64,000 nt of DNA from the NCBI RefSeq assembly GCF_010993705.1, contig NZ_WOFO01000004.1, positions 248,001 through 312,000 of the forward strand. Reading direction: 5' to 3'. This DNA comes from Cyclobacterium sp. SYSU L10401 (GTDB lineage: Bacteria > Bacteroidota > Bacteroidia > Cytophagales > Cyclobacteriaceae). The translations under genes were made by a program, and so were the position numbers. Numbering within the stretch: position 1 is the first letter of the stretch; every line of letters starts with the position of its first letter. Below, one piece after another: positions 1-7,387 of this stretch. The notes beneath the pieces were generated by a model that saw only the letters and a list, made by a program, of their open reading frames with translations, made no database searches and was not told where the DNA came from.

Positions 1-1122
1 AACTCCCATCTCAAATACCATTTTGGCAGCTTCGCTGCCGGTCTCAGTACCGAAAATATCTGGTTCGGGCCGGGACAGTTCAATGCCTTGCTCTTCAGTG
101 ACAATGCCCCGGGATTCCCCCGTTTTACCCTGGAAAGCAGCAAACCGGTCAAAACCTTCCTGGGAAATTTTGAAGGGCAGTATTTTGTAGGTACCCTGAG
201 TGGCTCTGAGCTGCCCATTTACAGTGACGCAGCCTATGCCGACATCTTTTCCCCCAAAGACAATGACAGCTGGCGCTACTTTACAGGGCTCTCGCTGACC
301 TATTCTCCCAAATGGATTTCCGGACTATCTGTCGGACTTACGCGTACCTTTCAGGTTTACCGGGAAGACATGCGCAGCAATTTAAGGGCCTACTTCCCCC
401 TGTTTGCCCCCTTTCCCAAAGATGGAGAAGGCAATATTGAAAACATAGAACTCAGGGAGGATCAGAACCTTTCGGGCTTTGCCAGGTGGGTCTTTCCGGA
501 ATCCCGTTTTGAGCTGTACTTTGAGTACATCAGAAACGACCATGGCTTCAACTGGAGGGATGTGGTGATGAACCCCGAACATTCGCGGGGCTATACCCTG
601 GGCATGAGCAAGTACCTGCCCCTACCCAACACCTATTGGCTGGGGGTACGGGCTGAAATGACCCAGACGCAGATATCCATTAACAACAATGTGCGCTGGA
701 GAGGAAGACCGAATTTTGGATTGGGGCTGTTTGACAACAACCAGGTGAGACATGGCCTGACCCACCGGGGAATGGTGCTGGGCTCAGGTCTGGGCAGCAG
801 TGGCAATTTTGCTACCATTGAATTGAGCCTGCTGAAAGGCATGAAAAAGTACCAACTCTCTCTGGAGCGGCTGGCCAGGGAACAAAATTTTTACCAATTT
901 GCCTATTACGATGGGCTGGCGGTCAAACCCTGGGTGGATCTGGCCCTGGGACTGGCTGCCTCAGATACCTACCAAAACCTGGTATTCACCCTGGAGACCA
1001 AGCTGATCCGCTCCATGAATTACCAGTTTTACAATACAGAAATGGAAGCCGGCCAGCTTTTTCCCGAAACCCGGAAAAAAACGAGTTTACTGCTTGATTT
1101 CAATGTTGCCTATTTGTTTTGA
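1..1122 (+). CDS. Wzi-family capsule assembly outer-membrane protein (5' end missing)
   Basis: Outer-membrane protein of the Wzi family, which in E. coli is a beta barrel that helps hold capsule at the cell surface. The reading frame is open from the first base of the window, so the N-terminus and signal peptide lie outside; about 373 C-terminal residues are visible. They begin with the family hallmark: WFGPGQ, then a few residues on SDNAPGFPR. The rest alternates aromatic and polar residues as in a beta barrel and ends in Phe (VAYLF), the usual last residue of outer-membrane barrels. The TTG at 88 is in frame but lies inside the conserved motif, so it is not the real start. The gene fits the exopolysaccharide locus beginning at 6078, from which it is separated by the repeat and toxin-antitoxin region. 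Family call is firm; substrate unknown. Confidence 0.85.
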   Translation, partial: NSHLKYHFGSFAAGLSTENIWFGPGQFNALLFSDNAPGFPRFTLESSKPVKTFLGNFEGQYFVGTLSGSELPIYSDAAYADIFSPKDNDSWRYFTGLSLTYSPKWISGLSVGLTRTFQVYREDMRSNLRAYFPLFAPFPKDGEGNIENIELREDQNLSGFARWVFPESRFELYFEYIRNDHGFNWRDVVMNPEHSRGYTLGMSKYLPLPNTYWLGVRAEMTQTQISINNNVRWRGRPNFGLGLFDNNQVRHGLTHRGMVLGSGLGSSGNFATIELSLLKGMKKYQLSLERLAREQNFYQFAYYDGLAVKPWVDLALGLAASDTYQNLVFTLETKLIRSMNYQFYNTEMEAGQLFPETRKKTSLLLDFNVAYLF

Positions 1123-1160
1123 AAAAATTTAAATAATTTAGGGTCACAAAGCACACAAAG

Positions 1161-1683
1161 GTGTTTAATCGGTTATTTGGTTAATCGGTTAATTGCTGAG
1201 AGACTCGTTGAATGTTTACAGTTGAGAAAAGCGAGTGGGCCAGCACAAAACCGAGCCTGTCCTGAATTTTCTCAGGAGGGTGCGGGAGGATTGCGGAGAG
1301 AAGGATTTTTGTGCCTTGACTTTTTTGGTATCTTTTTTCGTCAAATCCAGTCCAATTAAACCACCATACTATCCTCAAATCAAACCTTTGTGTCCTTCGA
1401 GGTTCTTCGTGTCCTTTGTGACTATTTTTTTAATTACGTCATCCTTCGTCTCTCAGCCTCACTATCCCTAAGTCTCTAAGTCACTTCGTTAAGGGTTATA
1501 TGCCTGGGTGTTTACGAATACAGGAAAATATCCCGCTCCTTCAGAGCTGAGCCAAAATAAGATGTTATTTGCGATGGGCTCCACCCATCGCTGGGAGCTT
1601 CCGCCCCTTCAGGGCTCAAGGCAAATTGGTTATTCAGGACGAATACAAATTTGCTTAATCGCTTAACCGGTTATTTGTTTAAT
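1161..1683. repeat. Long direct repeat A, copy 1
   Basis: About 520 bp that recurs nearly unchanged at 3638-4159. It begins with GTGTTTAATCGGTTATTTGG and contains a conserved non-coding core, phrases resembling CTTCGTGTCCTTTGTGAC, and the hairpin at 1571-1591. The copies differ at scattered bases and diverge after the shared TTTGTTTAAT. No transposase or terminal inverted repeat is visible. Confidence 0.85.
1571..1591. repeat. REP-like hairpin (GCGATGGG / CCCATCGC)
   Basis: Perfect 8-bp stem with a CTCCA loop. It is repeated as a 7-bp-stem version at 4048-4066 and fully at 5198-5218, each within a copy of the long repeats. There is no T-run after it, so it is unlikely to be a terminator. Confidence 0.75.
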
Positions 1684-1761
1684 CCGAACGATTTCCCATC
1701 AGTTAACCAATTAAACCATCATACCAGGAAGAGGGGAGTTACCGATAGTAACAATAGATTC

Positions 1762-1980
1762 CAGGCCTGAAGGGCCTGAACAAAAATAACCGTGGGTGCA
1801 GCCCACGGAAAAAAAGCTAACAAAGAAGCACCAACCCCGAAAGGGGTTGAACCTTTACCAGGTGGCATTCCGTATTCGCAAGACCATGTTCAACCCACTC
1901 CGGGGTTGCTGGAAGTATAGATTGTTACCTAAACCCCGGGTTTCGAACGGGGTTATTGTTGTTGAAGCCCTTCAGGCTTC
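1762..1980. repeat. Cluster of four different REP-like hairpins
   Basis: Four perfect small palindromes follow each other: CAGGCC/GGCCTG with loop TGAAG (1762-1778), CCGTGGG/CCCACGG (1790-1808), AACCCC/GGGGTT with loop GAAA (1833-1848) and GAAGCC/GGCTTC (1964-1980). All recur in repeat B copy 2. Stems differ while loops are often CTTCA or TGAAG, as in repetitive extragenic palindromes of other bacteria. No RAYT transposase is present in the window. Confidence 0.7.
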
Positions 1981-2341
1981 GGCATCGAATAGCAGTTAGA
2001 GATGGTCAATGTTTCTTCCCGGAAATTAAGTTTGTTTTAAATCGACATTGATTTTCGTTTTTGACGAAGATAGGTAGGCTTAGAAATTGGCTTCGTATTT
2101 AAACATAAATTACGAGGTTGGTGAATCGGACGATTTCCCATCAGTTAAACAATTAAGCCACCAAACCATAACATCCCTCTGTCTCTCAGTCACTATGTCT
2201 CCCCCGCTCTCGGTTAAGGGTTAAAATGTTTAATCGGTTATTTGGTTAATCGGTTAATTGTTGAGAGACTCGTTTTTGAAGACTGGTTTGAAGTGACGAG
2301 ATAATGTTCGAATTAAAAAACCAAGTACGAAAACAAACAAC

Positions 2342-2473
2342 CGAACGATTTCCCATCAGTTAACCAATTAACCAGTTAAACAATTAAGCCACCAAATCAT
2401 ACCATCCCCTTGTCTCTAAGTCCCTCAGTCACTAGGTCTCTCAGTCCCTTCGTGCCCTTCGAGGCTCTCTGTG
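2342..2473. repeat. Direct repeat C, copy 1
   Basis: 132 bp matching 5745-5876 without gaps. It starts CGAACGATTTCCCATCAG and runs into pyrimidine-rich phrases ending near GAGGCTCTCTGTG. It lies just upstream of higB, whereas copy 2 lies upstream of the dehydrogenase 3' end. Confidence 0.8.
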
Positions 2474-2645
2474 TCCTCCGTGACAAAAGATAAATGTACG
2501 TCTCATCCGGCTCTCAGTCTCCCCCGCTCTCTTTGTGTGCGCTGTGACGCTCCCTTATTTTAAAGCTAGAATAAATGATTAAATGTTACGATTTTTTCCG
2601 AACTTTTTATTACCTTTCACCTAGGAGGATTACAGCAAAAATGAC

Positions 2646-2987
2646 TTGAGAATTATTAATAAACACATCCTGGGTAAATTGATCCGGAAAAATCGAGGCA
2701 ACATTAAATTGGTTAAAGCTGTTCAGGAATTGATTTCTGAAATTGAAGATAGCCATTGGAAATCTCCCCTTGATTTGATAGCAAAAAGACCTGATGCTGA
2801 TGGTGTGTATGGGGGCGAATTTTATTTCTTCAATATCCATGTACACCGCACATTGGTATTGATTGAATTTGAAGAAACCGGAGAAGCTACGATTGTTTGG
2901 GCTGGTAACCATGACGATTACGAATTGATTTTTAAAAACAATCGGAATGTAATTAAAAAATGGTTGAGAGATAACAACTGGATTTAA
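2646..2987 (+). CDS. higB: HigB-type mRNA interferase toxin
   Basis: Toxin of a type II toxin-antitoxin module. HigB proteins are RelE-fold endoribonucleases that cleave mRNA on the ribosome. The 113-residue product has the family order: MRIINK start, helical segment with SHWKSP near residue 40, then strands FYFFNIHVHRTLVLIEF and a C-terminal AGNHDDYELIF stretch. A good Shine-Dalgarno AGGAGG sits at 2623-2628. The call uses TTG at 2646, because the nearer ATG at 2641 is out of frame and reads only ATG-ACT-TGA. The antitoxin gene follows after 12 bases, the toxin-first order typical of higBA. Flanked on both sides by long repeats. Confidence 0.8.
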   Translation: MRIINKHILGKLIRKNRGNIKLVKAVQELISEIEDSHWKSPLDLIAKRPDADGVYGGEFYFFNIHVHRTLVLIEFEETGEATIVWAGNHDDYELIFKNNRNVIKKWLRDNNWI

Positions 2988-2999
2988 AAATAGGTAACC

Positions 3000-3551
3000 A
3001 TGAAAGATATTCTTGACATTAGGGAAATTGAGAAAATAGAAAGCTTAGAAAATGAATATGATTTGGAAAAAGCATCTTTATTTGAACGCCAATTGCGATT
3101 GATGATTGATGAAAATCCGGATTTAATACCGCTGAGAAAAAAACTTCGGGATTTGATTAAAGGTTACGAAGACCGGGAATGGTCTGATTTTGAAAAAATC
3201 ACTGATTCACAAGTAGCCGAATCTGACCAGGCAGAAAATACGGTGAATATGGAGCAAAAATTCATCCAAAAGCGAAAAGAGGCGATTCGAAAGAAACTCA
3301 AAGCCTATGAGCTGACCCAGCAAGATTTAGGTTCAATTCTCGATCATCCCAAATCTTACATGAGCGAATTGATAAATGGCGTATCTCAATTTACATTAAA
3401 GGATTTGGTGATTATTCACCAGGTATTGGGAATTAAGCTAAGTGTTTTGATTCCAACTTTTTTACAACCTGAAACAAAAATAAAAGTAAGCGAATCGATC
3501 AGAAAATTAAATAAACCAAAGCTCAAACTAAAAAGCACCGAAATGGTTTGA
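3000..3551 (+). CDS. higA: HigA-type antitoxin with helix-turn-helix domain
   Basis: Antitoxin partner of the HigB toxin 12 bases upstream. The 183-residue protein has a charged N-terminal half (about residues 1-80, rich in Glu, Lys and Leu) likely to bind the toxin. An XRE/Cro-type helix-turn-helix follows at about residues 92-150, with the pattern LTQQDLG, then SYMSELINGV, then VLGIKLSVL. Antitoxins of this class bind their own promoter and repress the operon. A basic tail (KPKLKLKS) follows. Start chosen at ATG 3000, giving the usual length for the Bacteroidota type of HigA. No mutation seen, so the module may be intact. Confidence 0.8.
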   Translation: MKDILDIREIEKIESLENEYDLEKASLFERQLRLMIDENPDLIPLRKKLRDLIKGYEDREWSDFEKITDSQVAESDQAENTVNMEQKFIQKRKEAIRKKLKAYELTQQDLGSILDHPKSYMSELINGVSQFTLKDLVIIHQVLGIKLSVLIPTFLQPETKIKVSESIRKLNKPKLKLKSTEMV

Positions 3552-3637
3552 GGAGATCTTGACTAGAGGTTTTTTGGGTACGGACTGGCTGGCAGCTGGG
3601 CTGGTGTTGTGGTCAGAGCTGGTGGATAAGGGTTAAA

Positions 3638-4159
3638 GTGTTTCATCGGTTATTTGGTTAATCGGTTAATTGTTGGAGGCCCGTTGAATGTTTACAGTTG
3701 AGAAATGCGGGTGGGCCAGCACAAAACCGAGCCTGTCCTGAATTTTCTCAGGAGGGTGCGGGAGGATTGCGGAGAGAAGGATTTTTGTGCCTTGACTTTT
3801 TTGGTATCTTTTTTCGTCAAAGCCTGTCCACTTAAACCACCATACTATCCTCAAATCAAACCTTTGTGTCCTTCGAGGTTCTTCGTGTCCTTTGTGACTA
3901 TTTTTTTAATTACGTCATCCTTCGTCTCTCAGCCTCACTATCCCTAAGTCTCTAAGTCACTTCGTTAAGGGTTATATGCCCGGGTGTTTACGAATACAGG
4001 AAAATATCCCGCTCCTTCAGAGCTGAGCCAATATAGGATGTTATTTACGATGGGCTCCACCCATCGCTGGGAGCTAAGGCCCCTTCAGGGCTCAAGGCAA
4101 ATTGGTTATTCAGGACGAATACAAATTTGCTAAATCGCTTAATCAGTTATTTGTTTAAT
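3638..4159. repeat. Long direct repeat A, copy 2
   Basis: Second copy of repeat A, 2477 bases downstream of the first in the same orientation. It begins right after a TAAGGGTTAAAGTG phrase and ends about 40 bases before the 3' end of the PIN toxin gene. It therefore separates the two toxin-antitoxin modules. Confidence 0.85.
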
Positions 4160-4198
4160 TGATTTATTTTTGACGAAGAAGGAGTAGCATCCGGGGTT

Positions 4199-4606
4199 TT
4201 AGTCATTCCAATTTTCAACATCAAGACCTTCTATTTTGCCAAAATGCCGAAGGTTATTGGTTACCAAATTTAACCCATTTGAGATTGCAATTCCCGCAAT
4301 TAAAATATCTATATCATCAATGGGCTCTCCTTTGATTCTCTGTTGCGAATAGATCTCTGCAGATTTCCAAATCGAATCTTTGGTTAGGTAAAGCATGTTG
4401 GCGGCTGAGCAAAATTGTTCAAAAATCAAAAATTGCTTTTCAGCATTTTTAAAAGCCAGACCACTAATTACTTCATAATAAGTAATAATACTAATATTTA
4501 TGCTTTGAAAGTGTTTAAGGTATTCGTCGAACCTAAAATTAACTTTGTCGTTTCCTTTCAAAAAATAGGAAACAATGTCTGTATCAATCAAAGCTGGTTT
4601 CATCAA
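4199..4606 (-). CDS. VapC-like PIN-domain ribonuclease toxin
   Basis: PIN-domain endoribonuclease, the toxin of a VapBC-type module. The 135-residue protein keeps the acidic metal-binding residues of the fold: Asp8 in LIDTDI, Glu45 in TYYEVISG, Asp100 in DDIDILIAG, and the TNN motif near residue 117. Its start overlaps the end of the upstream antitoxin gene by 23 bases, which favours translational coupling. The second Met is an equally possible start. Sits between repeat A copy 2 and repeat B copy 2. All expected active-site residues are present, so it is probably functional. Confidence 0.85.
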   Translation of the reverse strand: MMKPALIDTDIVSYFLKGNDKVNFRFDEYLKHFQSINISIITYYEVISGLAFKNAEKQFLIFEQFCSAANMLYLTKDSIWKSAEIYSQQRIKGEPIDDIDILIAGIAISNGLNLVTNNLRHFGKIEGLDVENWND

Positions 4607-4835
4607 AGAATCTTGCCCTATCTGATTTCCTTCTTTCTTTTAAATGAGTTGTAAACTCGTTGAAAGTTTCATCATCGAGATCACCCCAGGCCCCTGCAAA
4701 GGTTAAAAGTTCTCCTTTTTTATTTCTTGATTCCAGAGACTCCAAATACGCTTCTATATGCCTAAGCTTGTCCTCAGAAAGGCCATCAATTCTTTCTTTT
4801 AGCTTTTCCTTTAACTGCTTTGTACTGATCATCAT
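4584..4835 (-). CDS. VapB-like antitoxin of the PIN toxin
   Basis: Small 83-residue protein encoded directly upstream of and overlapping the PIN toxin, the standard antitoxin position. The N-terminal half is a helical region (STKQLKEKLKERI to YLESLES). The C-terminal half carries the motif FAGAWGDLDDETF followed by a basic stretch (LKERRKSDRARF). Antitoxins of PIN toxins often have this FAG-W pattern in the toxin-binding tail. No clear DNA-binding domain can be named from sequence alone; the antitoxin role rests mainly on position, size and motif. Confidence 0.7.
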   Translation of the reverse strand: MMISTKQLKEKLKERIDGLSEDKLRHIEAYLESLESRNKKGELLTFAGAWGDLDDETFNEFTTHLKERRKSDRARFFDETSFD

Positions 4836-4865
4836 GTCTTAAATTCTCAAATATAGCACAATATA

Positions 4866-5048
4866 ATGATCAAAAATCAGTATTCCAAGCCCGAATTTAC
4901 TGAAATAAAGCAAGTTAAATTACTCATTTCCGCTTCTAATAAAGGTGGATCGATACGGGCTGGGCTGATCCTGGCAGTTGAGGTAACTTTGGATTCAACC
5001 CTCAAATCAAACCTTTTTGTCCTTCGAGGTTCTTCGTGTCCTTTGTGA
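4866..5048 (+). CDS. Doubtful small peptide ORF, 3' part replaced by repeat DNA
   Basis: Sixty codons starting ATG at 4866. The first ~27 residues (MIKNQYSKPEF, then KLLISASNKGG) resemble the short Bacteroidota peptides of the type K-x-Y-x-KPE with a following LL-x-x-S segment. From about 5001 the frame enters repeat B, so the C-terminal part is repeat-derived. Either a truncated peptide gene or chance; low confidence. Confidence 0.25.
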   Translation: MIKNQYSKPEFTEIKQVKLLISASNKGGSIRAGLILAVEVTLDSTLKSNLFVLRGSSCPL

Positions 5049-5768
5049 CTATTTTTTTAATTACGTCATCCTTCCTCTCTCAGTCTCACTATCCCTAAGT
5101 CTCTAAGTCACTTCGTTAAGGGTTATATGCCCGGGCGTTTACGAATACAGGAAAATATCCCGCTCCTTCAGAGCTGAGCCAAAATAGGATGTTATTTGCG
5201 ATGGGCTCCACCCATCGCTGGGAGCTAAGGCCCCTTCAGGGCTCAAGGCAGATATGTTTTTCAGGACGAATACAAATTTGCTAAATCGGTAATTTGTTTA
5301 TTCCGAACGATTTCCCATCAGTTAACCAATTAAACCACCATACCAGGAAGGGGGGAGTTACCGATAGTAACAATAGATTCCAGGCCTGAAGGGCCTGAAC
5401 AACAATAACCGTGGGTGCAGCCCACGGAAAAAAGCTAACAAAGAAGCACCAACCCCGAAAGGGGTTGAACCTTTACCAGGTGGCATTCCGTATTCGCAAG
5501 ACCATGTTGAACCCACTCCGGGGTTGCCGGAAGTATAGATTGTTACCTAAACCCCGGGTTTCGCACGGGGTTATTGTTGTTGAAGCCCTTCAGGCTTCGG
5601 CATCGAATAGCAGTTAGAGATGGTCAATGTTTCTTCCCGGAAATTAAGTTTGTTTTAAATCGACATAGATTTTCGTTTTTGACGAAGATAGGCCGGCTTA
5701 GAAATTGGCTTCGTATTTAAACATAAACTACGGGATTGGTCAATCGAACGAATTCCCATCAGTTAACC
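5001..5768. repeat. Long direct repeat B, copy 2
   Basis: Second copy of repeat B, starting abruptly at CTCAAATCAAACC and containing the same series of hairpins (for example 5198-5218). Its left part corresponds only to the second half of repeat A, so this copy is 5'-truncated relative to the first. Joins repeat C copy 2 at its right end. Confidence 0.85.
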
Positions 5769-5876
5769 AATTAACCAGTTAAACAATTAAGCCACCAAAC
5801 CGTATCATCCCCCTGTCTCTAAGTCCCTCAGTCACTAGGTCTCTCAGTCCCTTCGTGCCCTTCGAGGCTCTCTGTG
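5745..5876. repeat. Direct repeat C, copy 2
   Basis: Gap-free partner of 2342-2473, overlapping the right end of repeat B copy 2. Followed by further TCTC/AGTC phrases to about 6060. Confidence 0.8.
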
Positions 5877-6077
5877 CTCTTTGAGACTAAATTTTTATGT
5901 GCGACCCCTGTCTCTTAGTCCCTTCGTCTCAACCTGGAAGTTAGGGGTTAAACAATTGTATCACCCTACCATAAAATCATCAAACCATCCCATCATCCCA
6001 TAATCTCTCAGCCACTTAGTCCCTCAGTCCCCCTCTCTCAGTCTCTCCTTCTCTAAATCACAAAGTCTCCTCACTTC

Positions 6078-7385
6078 CTACCAGCACAATCCACTGTAAT
6101 TCGGCAGGTCTTCCAGTTCGGGAATGCGGACCAGGTCTACTACGGCATCCTTTTGGGCCAGCTTTTCCTTATGAGGGGCGGCGTCAAAATTGCGGTGATT
6201 GATCAGCACCACTTCTGCTTCAGCCAAGGCGGTATCCAGGTCCTCTGCAATCAAGTCCGACAAATGCGGCAGGTGCTCGTCAATAAAAGACCTATTGGCG
6301 CCCACCAGCTTGGAAAGCCTTACATTGGGATCGTAAATGGAGATGCGGAAACCCTTGCCGATCAATTTTTCCGCCAAATCCACCGAGGGGCTGTAGCGCA
6401 GGTCATCGGTTCCCTCCTTAAAGGACAGGCCCACAAAACAAATGTTCCGCTTGCCGGTACGGGCAATCAATTCATAGGCCGTACGCTTCTGGTATTCGTT
6501 GGACTCGTGTACGCCGCTAAGCACCGGGGTGGCGACATACTGATCATGCCCCAGGGTAACCAGGCCTTTCAGGTCCTTGGGCAGGCAGGAGCCTCCATAG
6601 GCAAAGCCCGGCTTGAAATAGGCCGGGGAAATGTTCAGGTGCGTGTCCTTGCAAAACAGCTCCATTACCTGATGGGAATCAATGCCCAGGGCCTTGGAAA
6701 TGTTTCCTACCTCGTTGGCAAAGGTGATTTTCAGGGCATGGAAACTATTGTTCACGTACTTGATGATTTCGGCCACTTCGATGGCAGTAATTTCGATGGG
6801 GGCATCCAGGTCACGGTACAGGGAGGAAACTTGTTCCAGTGCTCCCTCGTGATCCCCTCCGATCACGGTAATGGCCGGATGGTAGTAGTCTTTGACGGCC
6901 GTGCCTTCCCTTAAAAATTCCGGATTCGATACCACGGAAAAGTCCTTGCCACGCTCCTTGCCGGATACAGCGGCCATGACCTCTCCGAACTTTCGGTTGG
7001 TCCCCGGCAAAACCGTGCTGCGGATCACCACGGTATGGAAACTGTCCTTGCCTTTCAGGGCTTCTCCTATCTGTTCGGCCGTTTTGTATATGTAATCCAG
7101 GTTCAGGTGTCCCTGCGGGGAGGAAGGCGTACCCACGCAAATGATGCTGATATCCGAAGCGACCACAGCTTCTGCCGCCTGTTGGGTGGCAGCAATCCGG
7201 CCGGCGGAATGCCCTTCCCGGATGATCTGGTCGATGTCCTTTTCCACTATGGTGGGTTTGCCCTGATTGATCAGGTCCACTTTCAGGGCATTGATGTCCA
7301 CACCGATGAGCTGATGCCCGTTTTTGGCCAGGCAACCCAAACTGACGCAGCCCACATATCCCAAGCCAAATATTGAAATCTTCAT
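6078..7385 (-). CDS. UDP-glucose/GDP-mannose 6-dehydrogenase family protein
   Basis: NAD-dependent dehydrogenase that oxidises a nucleotide sugar at C6 to a uronic acid, supplying acidic sugar for polysaccharide. The 435-residue protein has an N-terminal Rossmann motif (IFGLGYVG, residues 4-11), the NPEFLREG motif, Lys in EIIKYVNN, and the catalytic Cys in YGGSCLPKDL. A C-terminal UDP/GDP-binding domain follows (FVGLSFKEGTDDLR). The N-terminus resembles GDP-mannose dehydrogenase AlgD (GCLAKNGH, DLINQGKP) more than UDP-glucose dehydrogenase, but substrate cannot be fixed by eye. It is the last gene of the minus-strand polysaccharide operon, starting 2 bases after the stop of the DUF354 gene. 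Confidence 0.9.
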   Translation of the reverse strand: MKISIFGLGYVGCVSLGCLAKNGHQLIGVDINALKVDLINQGKPTIVEKDIDQIIREGHSAGRIAATQQAAEAVVASDISIICVGTPSSPQGHLNLDYIYKTAEQIGEALKGKDSFHTVVIRSTVLPGTNRKFGEVMAAVSGKERGKDFSVVSNPEFLREGTAVKDYYHPAITVIGGDHEGALEQVSSLYRDLDAPIEITAIEVAEIIKYVNNSFHALKITFANEVGNISKALGIDSHQVMELFCKDTHLNISPAYFKPGFAYGGSCLPKDLKGLVTLGHDQYVATPVLSGVHESNEYQKRTAYELIARTGKRNICFVGLSFKEGTDDLRYSPSVDLAEKLIGKGFRISIYDPNVRLSKLVGANRSFIDEHLPHLSDLIAEDLDTALAEAEVVLINHRNFDAAPHKEKLAQKDAVVDLVRIPELEDLPNYSGLCW

Positions 7386-7387
7386 GC

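Larger units (their letters stand above)
1374..2150. repeat. Long direct repeat B, copy 1 (overlaps repeat A)
   Basis: About 775 bp matching 5001-5768 with only scattered substitutions and small indels. It includes the second half of repeat A plus a downstream block with many small palindromes. Together A and B give a mosaic: A+B, then higBA, then A alone, then the vapBC-like pair, then B alone. Confidence 0.85.
1123..2640. other. Gene-free repeat region between wzi-like gene and higB
   Basis: No believable gene. Short open frames here (for example around 1235-1471 and 1796-1999) are carried by repeated DNA and run across perfect hairpins. The stretch holds repeat A copy 1, repeat B copy 1, a short third copy of the repeat A start at about 2227-2275, and pyrimidine-rich phrases of the type TCTCAGTCCCTTCG at about 2400-2545. 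Confidence 0.7.
4836..6077. other. Gene-poor repeat region between vapB-like gene and the EPS operon
   Basis: Holds a doubtful short open frame at 4866, repeat B copy 2, repeat C copy 2 and more pyrimidine-rich phrases (CTCTCAGTC, CCCTCAGTC) running up to the 3' end of the dehydrogenase gene. No other gene is supported. Confidence 0.6.

Noticed and set aside
88-1122. TTG at 88 as start of the Wzi-like gene
   Set aside because: The frame is open to base 1 and the conserved WFGPGQ motif lies before it, so the gene begins outside the window.
1235-1471. 78-codon ORF, with a near copy at 3705-3947
   Set aside because: Part of repeat A; low-complexity C-terminal part, no ribosome site, no family resemblance. 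Conservation is explained by the repeat.
1796-1999. 67-codon ORF, also present as a 68-codon ORF at 5411-5617
   Set aside because: Both copies come from the repeated DNA and run through three perfect hairpins; protein similarity follows from DNA duplication.
2400-2545. CRISPR-like array from recurring TCTCAGTC/CTCTAAGTC phrases (also at 5820-6060 and 18346-18469)
   Set aside because: Units are 8-12 bases, irregular, without fixed-length spacers, and no cas gene is in the window.
1161-5876. Insertion sequence or integron carrying the toxin-antitoxin modules
   Set aside because: No transposase or integrase gene, no terminal inverted repeats, and no attC-like conserved core at module ends were seen.
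6153-6914. Long + strand ORF opposite the dehydrogenase gene (253 codons)
   Set aside because: Antisense shadow of a clear, motif-bearing gene; typical of GC-richer coding DNA.
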